Positions 19,000-28,120 of a stretch of 64,000 nucleotides of DNA are shown here, piece after piece. This DNA comes from Hyphomicrobium sp. (GTDB lineage Bacteria; Pseudomonadota; Alphaproteobacteria; Rhizobiales; Hyphomicrobiaceae), in contig JANXVY010000009.1 in assembly GCA_025351425.1 (NCBI GenBank), forward strand, positions 1 to 64,000. Reading direction: 5' to 3'. Positions within the stretch are counted from its first letter, which is position 1; the number at the start of each line of letters is the position of its first letter. The notes under the pieces are model-generated. The model ran no database searches and was not told where the DNA came from. It saw nothing but the letters and a program-made list of their open reading frames with translations. Both the position numbers and the translations under genes were made by a program.

Positions 19000-20283
19000 C
19001 TAATTCACGGGCTCTCCGACGGCGGCTTCCAGCTGCGCCTGCGCCGTCACGAGATCGCTCAGTGCGCTAATACCAGCCTTCGAAGTTTCGCGATAGGAGC
19101 GTTGCGCCTCTAGATAATCGAGCAAAGTTGCCGCACCCTTGCGATAGGACAGCTCGACCCGCTCCCGCACCGTCTTCGCCTTGGGAAGATAGGTCCCATT
19201 GATCCGATTGTACTTTTCGCGCGCCGCCAAGACGGTTGCATACGCGACGTCAATATCTGCGATTACTTGGGCGCGAGCAGCATCGCGAAGCCTTGCCGCC
19301 CGTTCGATATCCGCCGCGGCCCGCGCGATTTCCCCCTGGTTGCGGTCAAAAATCGGAATATTGACCGTGCCGCCCAGCGTCCAATACTGGCCGTTGTCGT
19401 GGGTGTCGTTGTAGCCGACCTGCGGTTGGATGTCGGGAACAGCCTTCGCCTGTGCGAGCTTCAAATCCGCCCGCGACTTTTCGATGGCTTGTGCTGCCGC
19501 GCGCAGGTCGGGGCGGTTGTCCTCAGCCCGGTTGCGCAGCGCCTCCCGGTCGAGATGCGCCACCGGTTTGGCGAAAAGCTCTCCCACCACGTCGTAATTT
19601 TCCGGCAACCGTTCCCGTGAAATCGCCTGTCGCAATGCGACCTTCGCGGTCTTGACGGCAAGCTTGGCGTCGTCCGCATCGCTCTCGAACTGCAGCCGCT
19701 GCCCTTGGATGCGCAGCAGATCGAGATCCGAAATATCGCCCTTTTCAGCTCTGAGCTTCTGCAGTTTCTCGACATCGTCCAGGTTCTTGAGGTTGCTGAC
19801 CGCCAGCTCGAGTTTGGCCTTGCCCGCAAGCAGGCCAGTGAACGCGGTCTTCACGGCCAGTACGATGGTGCGCCGCACATCCTGGAGTTCAAAACCGGTC
19901 ACGCCGGTTCCGGCCTTGGCCAAGGCCACGCGTTTCTCGCGCTTGCCCGCCGTCTCGACGGTTGCCTGAAGGGTATAGTCGTTGTCGGTGCGCCCAAACT
20001 CTCCGCGCCGCCCCGACAAGTTGCTCGCCGTATAACCGGCCTGCGGATTGGGCGATAAGCCGGCCGTGATTTCGCCGGAGCGCACGGACTTGAGCTCGTT
20101 TTCTTTGGCTTGCAGCGTGTAGTTGTCCGAAAGCGCCAGCTCGATCGCCTTCTCGAGCGTCAGCCGCATCGGCACACCTTCGGCAATGCCACCCGCCGCG
20201 CTGGCCAGCAACACGCCCATCGCAAGCGCAATCCGCGCGACCAACGTCCCCCGGCAGCTCAAGCGTGATGGACCCACGATCAA
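19000..20283 (-). CDS. TolC/CzcC-type outer-membrane efflux protein
   Basis: First gene of the efflux operon, encoding the trimeric outer-membrane duct. The 427-residue protein begins at a TTG at 20283, chosen because GGAGGG lies six bases upstream. The signal peptide (ALAMGVLLASAAGGIAEG) is followed by LTLEKAIELALSDNYTLQAKE, the usual first helix of the family, and later by two repeats of long amphipathic helices. The second contains YNDTHDNGQYWTLGGTVNIPIFDRNQGEIARA, the NIPIFDRNQG motif seen in CzcC and CusC relatives. The C-terminal half ends with YRKGAATLLDYLEAQRSYRET. Confidence 0.9.
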   Translation of the reverse strand: MIVGPSRLSCRGTLVARIALAMGVLLASAAGGIAEGVPMRLTLEKAIELALSDNYTLQAKENELKSVRSGEITAGLSPNPQAGYTASNLSGRRGEFGRTDNDYTLQATVETAGKREKRVALAKAGTGVTGFELQDVRRTIVLAVKTAFTGLLAGKAKLELAVSNLKNLDDVEKLQKLRAEKGDISDLDLLRIQGQRLQFESDADDAKLAVKTAKVALRQAISRERLPENYDVVGELFAKPVAHLDREALRNRAEDNRPDLRAAAQAIEKSRADLKLAQAKAVPDIQPQVGYNDTHDNGQYWTLGGTVNIPIFDRNQGEIARAAADIERAARLRDAARAQVIADIDVAYATVLAAREKYNRINGTYLPKAKTVRERVELSYRKGAATLLDYLEAQRSYRETSKAGISALSDLVTAQAQLEAAVGEPVN

Positions 20284-20542
20284 ACAAGTCCCTCCGTTAA
20301 TCCCGGTCCCATTGCCCCAGACTCAGCACTTGATCCTCTCAGTAAAGTCTTGCTGCCACCACGGCAAGGTTCAGCCATGTGGACAACATCGTTGCCCGAA
20401 CGCCACAACGCGCCCGAGAATGCCGCTCCAAAGCCCACGCAGTGTGGTTTGCGACGCACAGACCTGCGAAATATCGCCCATACACGACTGAATCGCGGCA
20501 GGTTCGCTCAACCGGTCCACCGCGATCTATGGGGATGGAAAC
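20284..20542. other. divergent intergenic region, no gene seen
   Basis: Non-coding stretch between the divergent outer-membrane factor and porin genes. It should hold both promoters; GGAGGG near 20291 is the ribosome site of the efflux operon. I found no convincing -35/-10 pair or operator palindrome. Confidence 0.5.
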
Positions 20543-21985
20543 GTGAGCGAAGCCGCCGTAACGCTAGCCCGTCCACGGATCGAGCGTACGTGCGTCGTGC
20601 GCACAGCCGCAGGCCGCAGCGTAGCAGGCCCGGTTCTGGCCATCGCCGTTCTTCTCGCTCTACCCGCCCTTCCGGTGTCGCCCGCTTCGGCCGGCGAAAC
20701 GGGCCTCATCTCTTTCGACGAACTCTTGAAACGCGACACGCTGACCGGCGACTGGGGCGGCTCGCGCAAGAAGTTGGAAGATGCCGGCATCAAGCTCGGC
20801 GTCCAGGAACAGAGTGAAGTCTGGGGCAACCTCGCCGGCGGCATTAGCAAGAGCCTCCATTACAATGGGCTCGCCATTCCCAGCGTCAACTTCGATCTGG
20901 AAAAGTTGTGGGGCTTGAAGGGCGGCCTGATCTATAGCCAGTTCTATGAAATCCACGGCCGAGGCCCCTCCGCGACGCTGGTCGGCAACCAGCAACAGCT
21001 GAGCAACATCGAGGCGACCCCCGCCTTCAAGCTCTACATGCTCTATTACGAGCAGCAGCTCCTGAACGACCGTTTGAACATCCGCATCGGCCAGGAAGGC
21101 GCCAACGACGAGATGATGCTGTCCGCGTCCGCCGCGCTGTTCCTAAATTCGAGCTTCGGCTTCCCCGATCATCTGGCGCAGAACCTGCCGAACGGCGGCC
21201 CGAACTATCCCATGGGCGTGCCCATGGTGCGCGCCCGCCTCAAGGTCACGGAGGAACTGACGCTCGTCGGCGCAGCCTTCGACGGCGACCCCGCCGGCAA
21301 AGGGCCCGGCGATCCGCAACGCCGCAATGCGACCGGCACCGAGTTCCGCCTCAAGGACCCGGTGCTGGCCTTCGGCGAGGTCTGGTATTCGATCGGCCAG
21401 AGCGAAAACTCGAAAGTCCTGCCCGCCACCTTCAAGCTCGGCGGCTGGTACCACGACGGCGTCTATTCCGACCGCTCGCGCGACAGCAACGGCAATTCGC
21501 TCGCCCAGACCGGCGCCCCCCCCCGCCATTACCGCGGCGACTACGCCTTCTACGGCATCGTCGACCAGATGCTGTGGCGCGAGCCGGGCACCAAGGACCA
21601 AGGGCTCACGGCCTTCGGGCTCGCCATGTTCGGCCCCGACGACCGCAACCGCGAAAGCGCCTATATCGAGGGCGGCTTCAACTGGAAGGGCCCGTTCGGT
21701 CGCGCCAACGACATTGCCGGCATCGCGGTGGCTTATGCGCAAACCAGCGATAGCCTGCGCCGCTTCGGCGCGCAGACCGTGGCGCTGACCGGCACCGGCA
21801 AAGGCTACCGCCCCCACGAGACGGTGATCGAGGCGACATATTACTATCAGCTGGCGTCCTGGCTCTCGATCCAGCCCGACGTGCAGTACGTGATCAACCC
21901 CGGCGCATCCCTCGACCAGGACCCCGCTGCCAAGACGCCGGGCGACAGCCTGACCGTCGGCATCCGTACCCGCGTTGACTTCTAA
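20543..21985 (+). CDS. OprB-type carbohydrate-selective porin
   Basis: A 480-residue outer-membrane porin starting at GTG. A long N-terminal leader is followed by a hydrophobic signal core (VLAIAVLLALPALPVSPASAG), then DTLTGDWGGSRKKLEDAGIKLG, the typical OprB opening in which the substrate-tuning Trp and Arg residues lie. YSQFYEIHGRGPSATLVGNQQ, AAFDGDPAGKGPGDPQRRN and FKLGGWYHDG are shared with the paralogous porin at 12298-13704. It ends IRTRVDF with the C-terminal Phe expected for beta-barrel assembly. A run of nine C at 21516-21524 inside the coding region is a potential slippage site. Confidence 0.92.
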   Translation: MSEAAVTLARPRIERTCVVRTAAGRSVAGPVLAIAVLLALPALPVSPASAGETGLISFDELLKRDTLTGDWGGSRKKLEDAGIKLGVQEQSEVWGNLAGGISKSLHYNGLAIPSVNFDLEKLWGLKGGLIYSQFYEIHGRGPSATLVGNQQQLSNIEATPAFKLYMLYYEQQLLNDRLNIRIGQEGANDEMMLSASAALFLNSSFGFPDHLAQNLPNGGPNYPMGVPMVRARLKVTEELTLVGAAFDGDPAGKGPGDPQRRNATGTEFRLKDPVLAFGEVWYSIGQSENSKVLPATFKLGGWYHDGVYSDRSRDSNGNSLAQTGAPPRHYRGDYAFYGIVDQMLWREPGTKDQGLTAFGLAMFGPDDRNRESAYIEGGFNWKGPFGRANDIAGIAVAYAQTSDSLRRFGAQTVALTGTGKGYRPHETVIEATYYYQLASWLSIQPDVQYVINPGASLDQDPAAKTPGDSLTVGIRTRVDF

Positions 21986-22194
21986 CCGGCGATGTCTAGG
22001 CAGCGGCGTCACCGCAAAACACTATATTTGCCCCAAACTGCCCTCCCCGCGAAACCCCGGCAAGATAGCCCTGCGCACGTGGCGAACATGATCGCCCACC
22101 GCCCCCACACCGCCTCGTATCGAGGTACGGCCAGCCATTGACAGCCGCGTCCGCGGGCATCACCGTGTCGCCGCGCATCAAACCTGGACCCTCA

Positions 22195-22818
22195 ATGCTT
22201 CTCCTCATCGATAACTACGACAGTTTCACCTACAATCTCGTTCACTACATCGGCGAGCTGGGGGTTGCGTGCGAAGTGCATCGTAACGACAAACTGACGA
22301 CGGCCGAGGCACTCGCGCTCAAGCCGCAGGCGATCGTGCTCTCGCCGGGCCCGTGCACGCCCAACGAAGCGGGCATCTGCCTCGACCTCATCAAGCAAGC
22401 CGGACCAACCATCCCCCTGCTGGGCGTTTGCCTCGGCCACCAGGCGATCGGGCAAGCCTACGGCGGCAAGGTGATCCGCGCCCCCGCCCCCATGCACGGC
22501 AAGCTCTCGACCATCACGCACCACGATACGCGCAGCGTATTTAAAGGGCTGCCGGCTTCGTTCCAGGTCACACGATACCACTCGCTGATCGTCGAGCGGA
22601 AATCCCTGCCCGAGTGCCTGAAGATCACCGCCGAAACAGCGGATGGTCTGATCATGGGCCTTGCCCACATGACGCATCCCGTCCACGGCGTGCAGTTCCA
22701 CCCGGAAAGCATCGCCTCCGAACAGGGCCATGCGCTGCTCGCAAACTTCCTGCGGCTTGCGGGCTTCGAACCGGTACGCAAGTCCATCACCCCGCCGATC
22801 CACCGCGCGGTCGCGTGA
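22195..22818 (+). CDS. trpG: anthranilate synthase component II (glutamine amidotransferase)
   Basis: Releases ammonia from glutamine for TrpE; some family members also serve p-aminobenzoate synthesis. From the ATG at 22195 the protein is 207 residues and begins [18 protein letters not shown], the standard start; an in-frame ATG at 22138 would add a non-conserved leader. The catalytic Cys is in [13 protein letters not shown] near residue 80 and the His-Glu pair in [15 protein letters not shown] near residue 168. trpD follows 15 bp downstream. It is 12 kb away from trpE. Confidence 0.96.
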   Translation: MLLLIDNYDSFTYNLVHYIGELGVACEVHRNDKLTTAEALALKPQAIVLSPGPCTPNEAGICLDLIKQAGPTIPLLGVCLGHQAIGQAYGGKVIRAPAPMHGKLSTITHHDTRSVFKGLPASFQVTRYHSLIVERKSLPECLKITAETADGLIMGLAHMTHPVHGVQFHPESIASEQGHALLANFLRLAGFEPVRKSITPPIHRAVA

Positions 22819-22833
22819 GGTCCCGAGGATACC

Positions 22834-23919
22834 GTGTCTGATATTTCCAAGGCGTTTCTGCGCGAACTCGTCGATGACTTAAAGCATGGAAGACCGCTTC
22901 CGGCGGGCGCATTCCGCCGCGTGCTCGAAGCGCTGACGAATGAGGGAACCGATGCACAGAAGGGCGCGCTTCTCGGCCTCCTCAGCGCCTCCGAGCATAT
23001 GGACCAGGCCGTGCCGCTCATCACGGAAGCAGCCCGCTTCCTGCGCGAACATCCCAAAATGGCCCGCGTCACAGCGCCCGAAGGCACCGTCGATATCGTC
23101 GGCACCGGCGGCGATGGCCAGAGCACTTACAACATCTCGACGGCCGCCGCTTTTGTCGTGGCTGGCGCCGGCGTCCCCGTCGCCAAGCATGGCAACCGCG
23201 CCGTCTCCTCCCGCTCGGGCGCGTCCGACGTTCTCGCGGCGCTTGGGGTCAAGCTGGACGTCCCGCGCGCCGTAATCGAACGCGAAATCAACGAAGCGCG
23301 CGTCGGCTTCCTGTGGGCGCCCCAGCATCACCCGGCGATGAAGGAATGGGGCAAGGTGCGTGGCGAACTTGGGTTCCGCACGCTGTTCAACCTGTTAGGT
23401 CCGCTCTCTAATCCGGCTCTCGTCAAGCGGCAGGTGATCGGGGTTTATGCCCGGGAATGGATCCGCCCGGTTGCCGAGGTCATGAAGGAACTGGGCTCCG
23501 AGCACGTCTGGGTGGTGCACGGCGAGGACGGCCTCGACGAACTGACGACCACGGGCAAGAGCTTCGTCGCCGAGTTGAAGGACCGTTCCATCCGCGAATT
23601 CGAAATCACGCCCGAGGAGGCGGGTCTTCCGCGTGCCAATCCGCTGGAACTGCGCGGCGGCGATGCGGCGGGCAACGCAAAAGCCCTCAAGAACATCCTC
23701 GTTCCCAAAGGACCAATACTCACTCAATACGGGGCCTATCGCGATATCGTCCTCCTGAATGCCGCGGCAGCTCTCGTCGTCGCAGGCAAGGCAGATAAAC
23801 TTTCAGACGGTGTCCAACTTGCCCGGAGCTCCATCGATGATGTGGGCATTGACGGCTTCACTGGCAAAGCTCAGGCCGCCCTTGAAGCCCTGGTGCGCAT
23901 CTCGAACGAAGGAAGGTGA
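22834..23919 (+). CDS. trpD: anthranilate phosphoribosyltransferase
   Basis: Joins anthranilate to phosphoribosyl pyrophosphate in the second step of tryptophan synthesis. The 361-residue protein starts at a GTG preceded by CGAGGATACC. Signature segments are VDIVGTGGDGQSTYNIST near residue 87 (PRPP-binding glycine loop), KHGNRAVSSRSGASDVLAALG near residue 113, and RTLFNLLGPLSNPA near residue 178. It continues the trpG operon. A pair of hairpins follows immediately downstream, and trpC, which usually comes next, is displaced by 1.37 kb. Confidence 0.96.
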   Translation: MSDISKAFLRELVDDLKHGRPLPAGAFRRVLEALTNEGTDAQKGALLGLLSASEHMDQAVPLITEAARFLREHPKMARVTAPEGTVDIVGTGGDGQSTYNISTAAAFVVAGAGVPVAKHGNRAVSSRSGASDVLAALGVKLDVPRAVIEREINEARVGFLWAPQHHPAMKEWGKVRGELGFRTLFNLLGPLSNPALVKRQVIGVYAREWIRPVAEVMKELGSEHVWVVHGEDGLDELTTTGKSFVAELKDRSIREFEITPEEAGLPRANPLELRGGDAAGNAKALKNILVPKGPILTQYGAYRDIVLLNAAAALVVAGKADKLSDGVQLARSSIDDVGIDGFTGKAQAALEALVRISNEGR

Positions 23920-23937
23920 TCGAGTGGACAAGCCCAC

Positions 23938-23983
23938 CGCCCCCTTACCAGGGTAAGGGGGGCGAGGGGGTAAGCCCCCTCGC
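23938..23983 (+). terminator. paired GC-rich hairpins after trpD
   Basis: Two adjacent inverted repeats: one at 23938-23964 (CGCCCCCTTACC against a near-exact complement), then GCGAGGGGG at 23962-23970 with its perfect partner at 23975-23983 and a TAAG loop. Stems are strong but no U tract follows, so termination is plausible rather than certain. Confidence 0.5.
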
Positions 23984-23989
23984 CTTCTC
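23974..23989. repeat. 16-bp direct repeat, left copy, bounding the trpD-trpC insertion
   Basis: GCCCCCTCGCCTTCTC occurs here and again at 25250-25265, identical over 16 bp. The two minus-strand foreign-looking genes lie between the copies. The left copy overlaps the hairpin downstream of trpD. Confidence 0.75.
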
Positions 23990-23994
23990 TACGC

Positions 23995-24204
23995 TCAGGC
24001 GACGCGCTTGGCCGGAGCAAAGAAGCCATTGATGACAGCACGCCTATCTTTCAATCGTTGGAGCAGGCGATTGAACGCCTCTCTCGACGGGCCCGAAGCG
24101 CGATCTCGCTCAGCGCGGATGTCTTCTTCCATGGCCTCATACGCAAAATCCACGCACAGCGCAGTCTCGCGGCTATACGCAGCATATTTCGAGTCGTTGG
24201 CCAT
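23995..24204 (-). CDS. small hypothetical protein
   Basis: A 69-residue soluble protein, highly charged and probably helical (CVDFAYEAMEEDIRAERDRA, AFNRLLQRLKDRRAVIN). GGAGGATCCGGT immediately precedes the ATG at 24204, an excellent ribosome-binding site that supports real translation. It is the second gene of a two-gene minus-strand island between trpD and trpC. I do not recognise a family. Confidence 0.65.
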   Translation of the reverse strand: MANDSKYAAYSRETALCVDFAYEAMEEDIRAERDRASGPSREAFNRLLQRLKDRRAVINGFFAPAKRVA

Positions 24205-24285
24205 ACCGGATCCTCCGTTGCTGGAAGCAAGGGTATCTCTGATTCTGGCCTAGCGCCGAATGCGGCAGTTCACCTTATCCCCACG

Positions 24286-25128
24286 CTAGGTAACTGGAAA
24301 CAAAGTTACCGTGGGATTCAACTCCTTCTCGAGCTGGGCATCAAACACTTGAGCAGCTCCAACAACATTGTCGCGGACGGTCCGCGCGCGATTCTTATAG
24401 CTCATAAATAAGGCGTGAAGCTCGCGTGACGCTGTTGCACTCGCATTCGTTATCGCCCCCGCAGCAGCGAGGCTATCGATGATGGCGGGGTAGTCTCGCT
24501 TTGGCATTTGCCGTATGCGGCTGCGCTTGCGGTTATCCTCGACACGATCAATTGCAGCATCAAGTCTTCGACCATTGGCGTTCCAATACTCGCGCAACTG
24601 CTCCCAATTTTTACGATCGTCCGGTTGAACCTCCGGTGTGCCAATTGTGGTCTCGGCAACAGCCGGGACTGCACTTTCAGGCTGGCTCGCTTCGAAACGC
24701 TGCATGTCACCCAACTGCCGTAGAACATCTTCCAACTTCTCGGCCGTAGACTGTATCGTTGGTTCAAGTGCTCTAATTTTGTCTACCGACAGCCCAAGTG
24801 TCTGTATGGGGCCTTTGGCTTCCAGATAGTCGCTGATCATTTTTGCAACCGTCTTTATCCGCGCCACAGCTAAGAATATCGCCGAAGCTCCAAGCAAATA
24901 TGTTGCGATTTGGACGACCAGCTTGGCCTCCTCCCATAATGTTTGCGCCCAGCCTCCTTTCGCAAAAAATGCGTACACTGCCTCCATCGGAGCGAGACGC
25001 TGCGTTACAAAAAAGGAAACCGTGAGCAGTCCGATTGTCGCTAAACTAGCGATCGTGAGAAGCCCCAAGCCGCGCAGCAAATCCCTTACAATGTCGCGCT
25101 CGATCGCGACCTCTGTATTTCGCCCCAT
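24286..25128 (-). CDS. hypothetical membrane protein with coiled-coil and helical C-terminal domain
   Basis: A 280-residue protein. Two membrane spans (about residues 20-41, GLLTIASLATIGLLTVSFFV, and 66-86, LVVQIATYLLGASAIFLAV) are followed by a predicted coiled coil (IRALEPTIQSTAEKLEDVLRQLGDMQRFEAS) and a cytoplasmic helical domain ending VVGAAQVFDAQLEKEL. The segment DYPAIIDSLAAAGAITNASATASRELHALFMSYKNRARTV loosely recalls HEPN/DUF4145-like domains with an R-N motif, but the usual histidine is absent and this is only an impression. Base composition is A/T-richer than the trp genes on both sides. It lies within a segment bounded by 16-bp direct repeats. Confidence 0.75.
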   Translation of the reverse strand: MGRNTEVAIERDIVRDLLRGLGLLTIASLATIGLLTVSFFVTQRLAPMEAVYAFFAKGGWAQTLWEEAKLVVQIATYLLGASAIFLAVARIKTVAKMISDYLEAKGPIQTLGLSVDKIRALEPTIQSTAEKLEDVLRQLGDMQRFEASQPESAVPAVAETTIGTPEVQPDDRKNWEQLREYWNANGRRLDAAIDRVEDNRKRSRIRQMPKRDYPAIIDSLAAAGAITNASATASRELHALFMSYKNRARTVRDNVVGAAQVFDAQLEKELNPTVTLFPVT

Positions 25129-25249
25129 CTCAACCCCACACCAACGCTACACTCAGCCCGCCATCGACGTTAACGGATTGTTAACGAAACGGGTAGGGGC
25201 CGCGCCAAAAAATCCGTGCCCCTGCTCAGCGGGGTCGAACAGGGCCGGG

Positions 25250-25265
25250 GCCCCCTCGCCTTCTC
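25250..25265. repeat. 16-bp direct repeat, right copy, bounding the trpD-trpC insertion
   Basis: Exact second copy of the repeat at 23974-23989. It lies 26 bp upstream of the trpC start, so trpC's leader begins at the boundary of the inserted segment. Confidence 0.75.
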
Positions 25266-25290
25266 GTGTTCCCCATCCTATAACGGCCCC

Positions 25291-26085
25291 ATGACCGACA
25301 TTCTTGATAAGATCACCGCCTACAAGCTGACTGAGATCGCCGACGCGAAGGTTCGCCGCCCCTTGAGGGTCATGGCGGAGTACGCGCGTTCGGCCGGCCA
25401 CGTCCGCCCGTTCGCCGGCGCCATAGCGGCAAAAATCGCGAGCGGAAAACCTGCGTTGATTGCGGAGGTGAAGAAGGCCTCGCCCTCGAAAGGCTTGATC
25501 CGGGCCGACTTCGATCCCCCCGCACTGGCCACAGCCTATGAAGCGGGCGGCGCGTGCTGCCTGTCGATCCTGACCGATGGCCCCTCGTTCCAGGGTGCGC
25601 CTGAATACCTCACCAAGGCCCGGGCTGCGACGCATCTGCCTGCATTGCGCAAGGACTTCATGCTCGACCCCTATCAGGTAGTGGAAGCGCGCGCGTGGGG
25701 TGCGGACTGTATCCTGGTGATCCTGGCGCAGGTCAACGATGCGATGGCTGCCGCGCTCATTTCGGCCGCCAAGGATTGGGGCATGGACGCGCTGATCGAG
25801 GTCCACGACGACGCCGAACTGGACCGCGCACTGAAGCTCGACTCCAGGCTGATCGGCATCAACAACCGCAACCTGAAAACCTTCGAGGTCTCGCTCGAAA
25901 CGACCGAGCGCCTTGCACCCTGCATTCCCAAGGACAAGATTATCGTCGGCGAAAGCGGGATCTTCACCCACACCGACATCGCGCGGCTTTCAAAAGTAGG
26001 CGTCCACACGTTCCTTGTCGGCGAAAGCCTGATGCGCCAGCAAGACGTGACGCTCGCGACGCGCACCCTGCTGGGGGCCGCATGA
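25291..26085 (+). CDS. trpC: indole-3-glycerol phosphate synthase
   Basis: Closes the indole ring in tryptophan synthesis. The start at 25291 gives a 264-residue protein beginning [20 protein letters not shown], as in relatives. The TIM-barrel catalytic segments are present: [16 protein letters not shown] near residue 75 (catalytic Lys and Ser-Pro-Ser), [21 protein letters not shown] near residue 120, and [18 protein letters not shown] near residue 190. Its stop overlaps the moaC start by four bases, so it leads a trpC-moaC-moeA operon. It is separated from trpD by inserted genes and must now have its own promoter. Confidence 0.96.
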   Translation: MTDILDKITAYKLTEIADAKVRRPLRVMAEYARSAGHVRPFAGAIAAKIASGKPALIAEVKKASPSKGLIRADFDPPALATAYEAGGACCLSILTDGPSFQGAPEYLTKARAATHLPALRKDFMLDPYQVVEARAWGADCILVILAQVNDAMAAALISAAKDWGMDALIEVHDDAELDRALKLDSRLIGINNRNLKTFEVSLETTERLAPCIPKDKIIVGESGIFTHTDIARLSKVGVHTFLVGESLMRQQDVTLATRTLLGAA

Positions 26086-26567
26086 CCAAGCTCTCCCATC
26101 TCAACGAGCGCGGCGAAGCGCACATGGTGGACGTATCGGACAAGTCCGTCACGAGCCGCACCGCGATTGCGGAAGGCTTCGTGTCGATGCAGCCCGAAAC
26201 GCTGGCACTGATCGAAACCGGCGCGGCGAAAAAGGGCGACGTGTTGGCCACCGCCCGCATCGCCGGCATCATGGCCGCAAAGAAGACCCACGAGTTGATC
26301 CCACTCTGCCACCCGCTCGCGATCACCAAGGTCACCGTCGATTTCGCGCCGTCGCACACGCCCGCCGGCGTGCACGTCACGGCCGAAGTCCGCGTGTCGG
26401 GCCAGACCGGCGTCGAAATGGAAGCCCTCACGGCGGTTTCGGTCGCCTGCCTCACCATCTACGACATGCTGAAAGCGGCCGATAAGGCCATGACGTTCAC
26501 CGCCATCCGCCTCGTCGAAAAGACCGGCGGCCGTTCCGGAACCTACCGCGCCGGAGCCCGCTCTTGA
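26082..26567 (+). CDS. moaC: cyclic pyranopterin monophosphate synthase
   Basis: Second enzyme of molybdenum cofactor synthesis, forming cyclic pyranopterin monophosphate. The 161-residue protein starts at the ATG that overlaps the trpC stop (ATGA). It opens [24 protein letters not shown], the usual MoaC N-terminus. It has [19 protein letters not shown] near residue 67, [25 protein letters not shown] near residue 106, and ends [13 protein letters not shown]. The stop overlaps the moeA start. Length and motifs are standard. Confidence 0.96.
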   Translation: MTKLSHLNERGEAHMVDVSDKSVTSRTAIAEGFVSMQPETLALIETGAAKKGDVLATARIAGIMAAKKTHELIPLCHPLAITKVTVDFAPSHTPAGVHVTAEVRVSGQTGVEMEALTAVSVACLTIYDMLKAADKAMTFTAIRLVEKTGGRSGTYRAGARS

Positions 26568-27775
26568 AGCCGGCCGTCCTCACGGTCGCGCAGGCGCTGG
26601 CCCGCGTCCTCGACGGGGCAACGCCGCTCGCGGCCGAACAGGTTACCCTGCTGGACGCCCACGGCAGAATCCTCGCCGCCGATGTCGCAGCCCGCTTGAC
26701 CCAGCCCCCGTTCGACGCCTCCGCCATGGACGGCTATGCGGTGCGCGCGGCCGATGTGGCGAGCCTTCCGGCCACATTGCGCGTCATCGGCAAATCCGCC
26801 GCGGGCTTGGCCTTCGACGGCCAGCTCAGTCCGGGCGAATCTGTTCGCATCTTCACCGGCGCACTGGTGCCCGCAGGTGCCGACGCAATCGTGATCCAAG
26901 AAAACACGCAGGCCGCGGGCGCAAACGTCACCATCTCAGACGGCCGCCCCGATCCCGCGCACATCCGCCCGCGCGGCGGCGATTTCACCCAAGGTCAGAC
27001 GCTCTTGCGCGCAGGCCGCGTGCTCGACGCCCGCGCGCTGACGCTGGCGGCGGCAAGCGGCGTCGCGAGCCTTCCCGTCCGCCGCCGGCCCAGGGTCGCG
27101 ATCCTTGCAACCGGCAGCGAACTGGTCGCTCCTGGAACAACGCCTGGTCCCGGCCAGATCGTCTCCTCGAACTCCATCGGCCTCGCCGCGATCGTGCGTG
27201 CGTTCGGCGGCGAGCCCTTGCTGCTCGGCATCGCGGCCGACGATCAAGCCGAGCTGGAGCGCGCACTCCTGCGGGCGGGCGGCGCGGACATCCTGGTCAC
27301 GACCGGAGGGGCCTCCGTCGGCGACCATGACCTGGTGCGTCCCGCGCTCGCCCATCTCGGCATGACGCTCGACTTCTGGAACATCGCAATGCGGCCCGGA
27401 AAGCCGATGCTGTTTGGAAAACTAAACCGCCAGCGCGTGCTGGGCCTGCCTGGCAACCCGGTTTCCGCCCTGATCGGCGCACGCGTGTTTCTCTGCCCCC
27501 TGATCGGCGCACTTCTGGGCGCGCCATCCAAGGCCCTCGAGGAGGTGCAGGCCGTTCTCACCACGGGCATCAAGCCCAATGGGCCGCGCCAGCACTACAT
27601 GCGCGCCGTCCTTCAATCCCCCGCCAATGCCGCCCCGACGGTCACACCCGCCGCTAACCAAGACAGCTCGCTGCTGACGATCTTGGCCGAGGCCAATGCC
27701 CTGATCGTGCAGCCGGCCGGCTCGCCCGCACTCCCAGCCGGCGCGGCAGTCCAGGTGCTGCGTCTCGATTATTGA
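26564..27775 (+). CDS. moeA: molybdopterin molybdotransferase
   Basis: Inserts molybdate into adenylylated molybdopterin, the last step of Mo-cofactor synthesis. The start is a TTG overlapping the moaC stop (TTGA), giving 403 residues. Signature segments: [18 protein letters not shown] near residue 47, [19 protein letters not shown] near residue 95, [10 protein letters not shown] near residue 183, [17 protein letters not shown] near residue 246, and [10 protein letters not shown] with [12 protein letters not shown] near residue 290. It is the last gene of the trpC-moaC-moeA group and converges with azlD. Confidence 0.96.
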   Translation: MKPAVLTVAQALARVLDGATPLAAEQVTLLDAHGRILAADVAARLTQPPFDASAMDGYAVRAADVASLPATLRVIGKSAAGLAFDGQLSPGESVRIFTGALVPAGADAIVIQENTQAAGANVTISDGRPDPAHIRPRGGDFTQGQTLLRAGRVLDARALTLAAASGVASLPVRRRPRVAILATGSELVAPGTTPGPGQIVSSNSIGLAAIVRAFGGEPLLLGIAADDQAELERALLRAGGADILVTTGGASVGDHDLVRPALAHLGMTLDFWNIAMRPGKPMLFGKLNRQRVLGLPGNPVSALIGARVFLCPLIGALLGAPSKALEEVQAVLTTGIKPNGPRQHYMRAVLQSPANAAPTVTPAANQDSSLLTILAEANALIVQPAGSPALPAGAAVQVLRLDY

Positions 27776-28120
27776 TCAGCCGATCGCCATCGCGCCGGCA
27801 ATGAGGGCCGCAGCGCCCGCCAACACGCCCTTCGCAAGCGACCGCCGGGTTAAGAAAAACACCGCGATTCCGGTCGCGAACGCGCCGACCCGGATGCCCG
27901 GCGGCAGCGTGCCGAGTGCCCCCGCCGGAAACAGCACCAGCCGCATGACGAGGCCGGCGACGAGCGCCGTCGCGACGGAACGCACCCACGCAAACACCGG
28001 TCCGTGAACGTCGATATCCCGGCCGAGCACAATCCCCGCCCAGCGCCACGGCTCGTGAAACGCCAGCGCCATCCCGAGCAGAATGAGATAGCCCCAAAGG
28101 CCGTCTGGCAGCGCGCTCAT
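27776..28120 (-). CDS. azlD: AzlD-family branched-chain amino acid export subunit
   Basis: Small membrane partner of AzlC. The 114-residue protein has about four hydrophobic segments (GYLILLGMALAFHEPWRWAG, SVATALVAGLVMRLVLFP, VGAFATGIAVFFLTRR, GVLAGAAALIAGAMAIG) and matches AzlD in length and position. Its start overlaps the azlC stop by four bases (ATGA), indicating translational coupling. The family exports branched-chain amino acids or analogues; the substrate here is inferred from family only. Confidence 0.85.
   Translation of the reverse strand: MSALPDGLWGYLILLGMALAFHEPWRWAGIVLGRDIDVHGPVFAWVRSVATALVAGLVMRLVLFPAGALGTLPPGIRVGAFATGIAVFFLTRRSLAKGVLAGAAALIAGAMAIG

Noticed and set aside
20350-20542. 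Plus-strand frames upstream of the second OprB porin
   Set aside because: No ribosome site or conserved sequence; they stop inside or run across the porin in another frame.
24286-25128. Idea that the trpD-trpC island protein is an anti-phage defence effector
   Set aside because: A membrane plus coiled-coil protein with a faint HEPN-like helix and no catalytic motif is too weak a basis; kept only as an unknown insertion.
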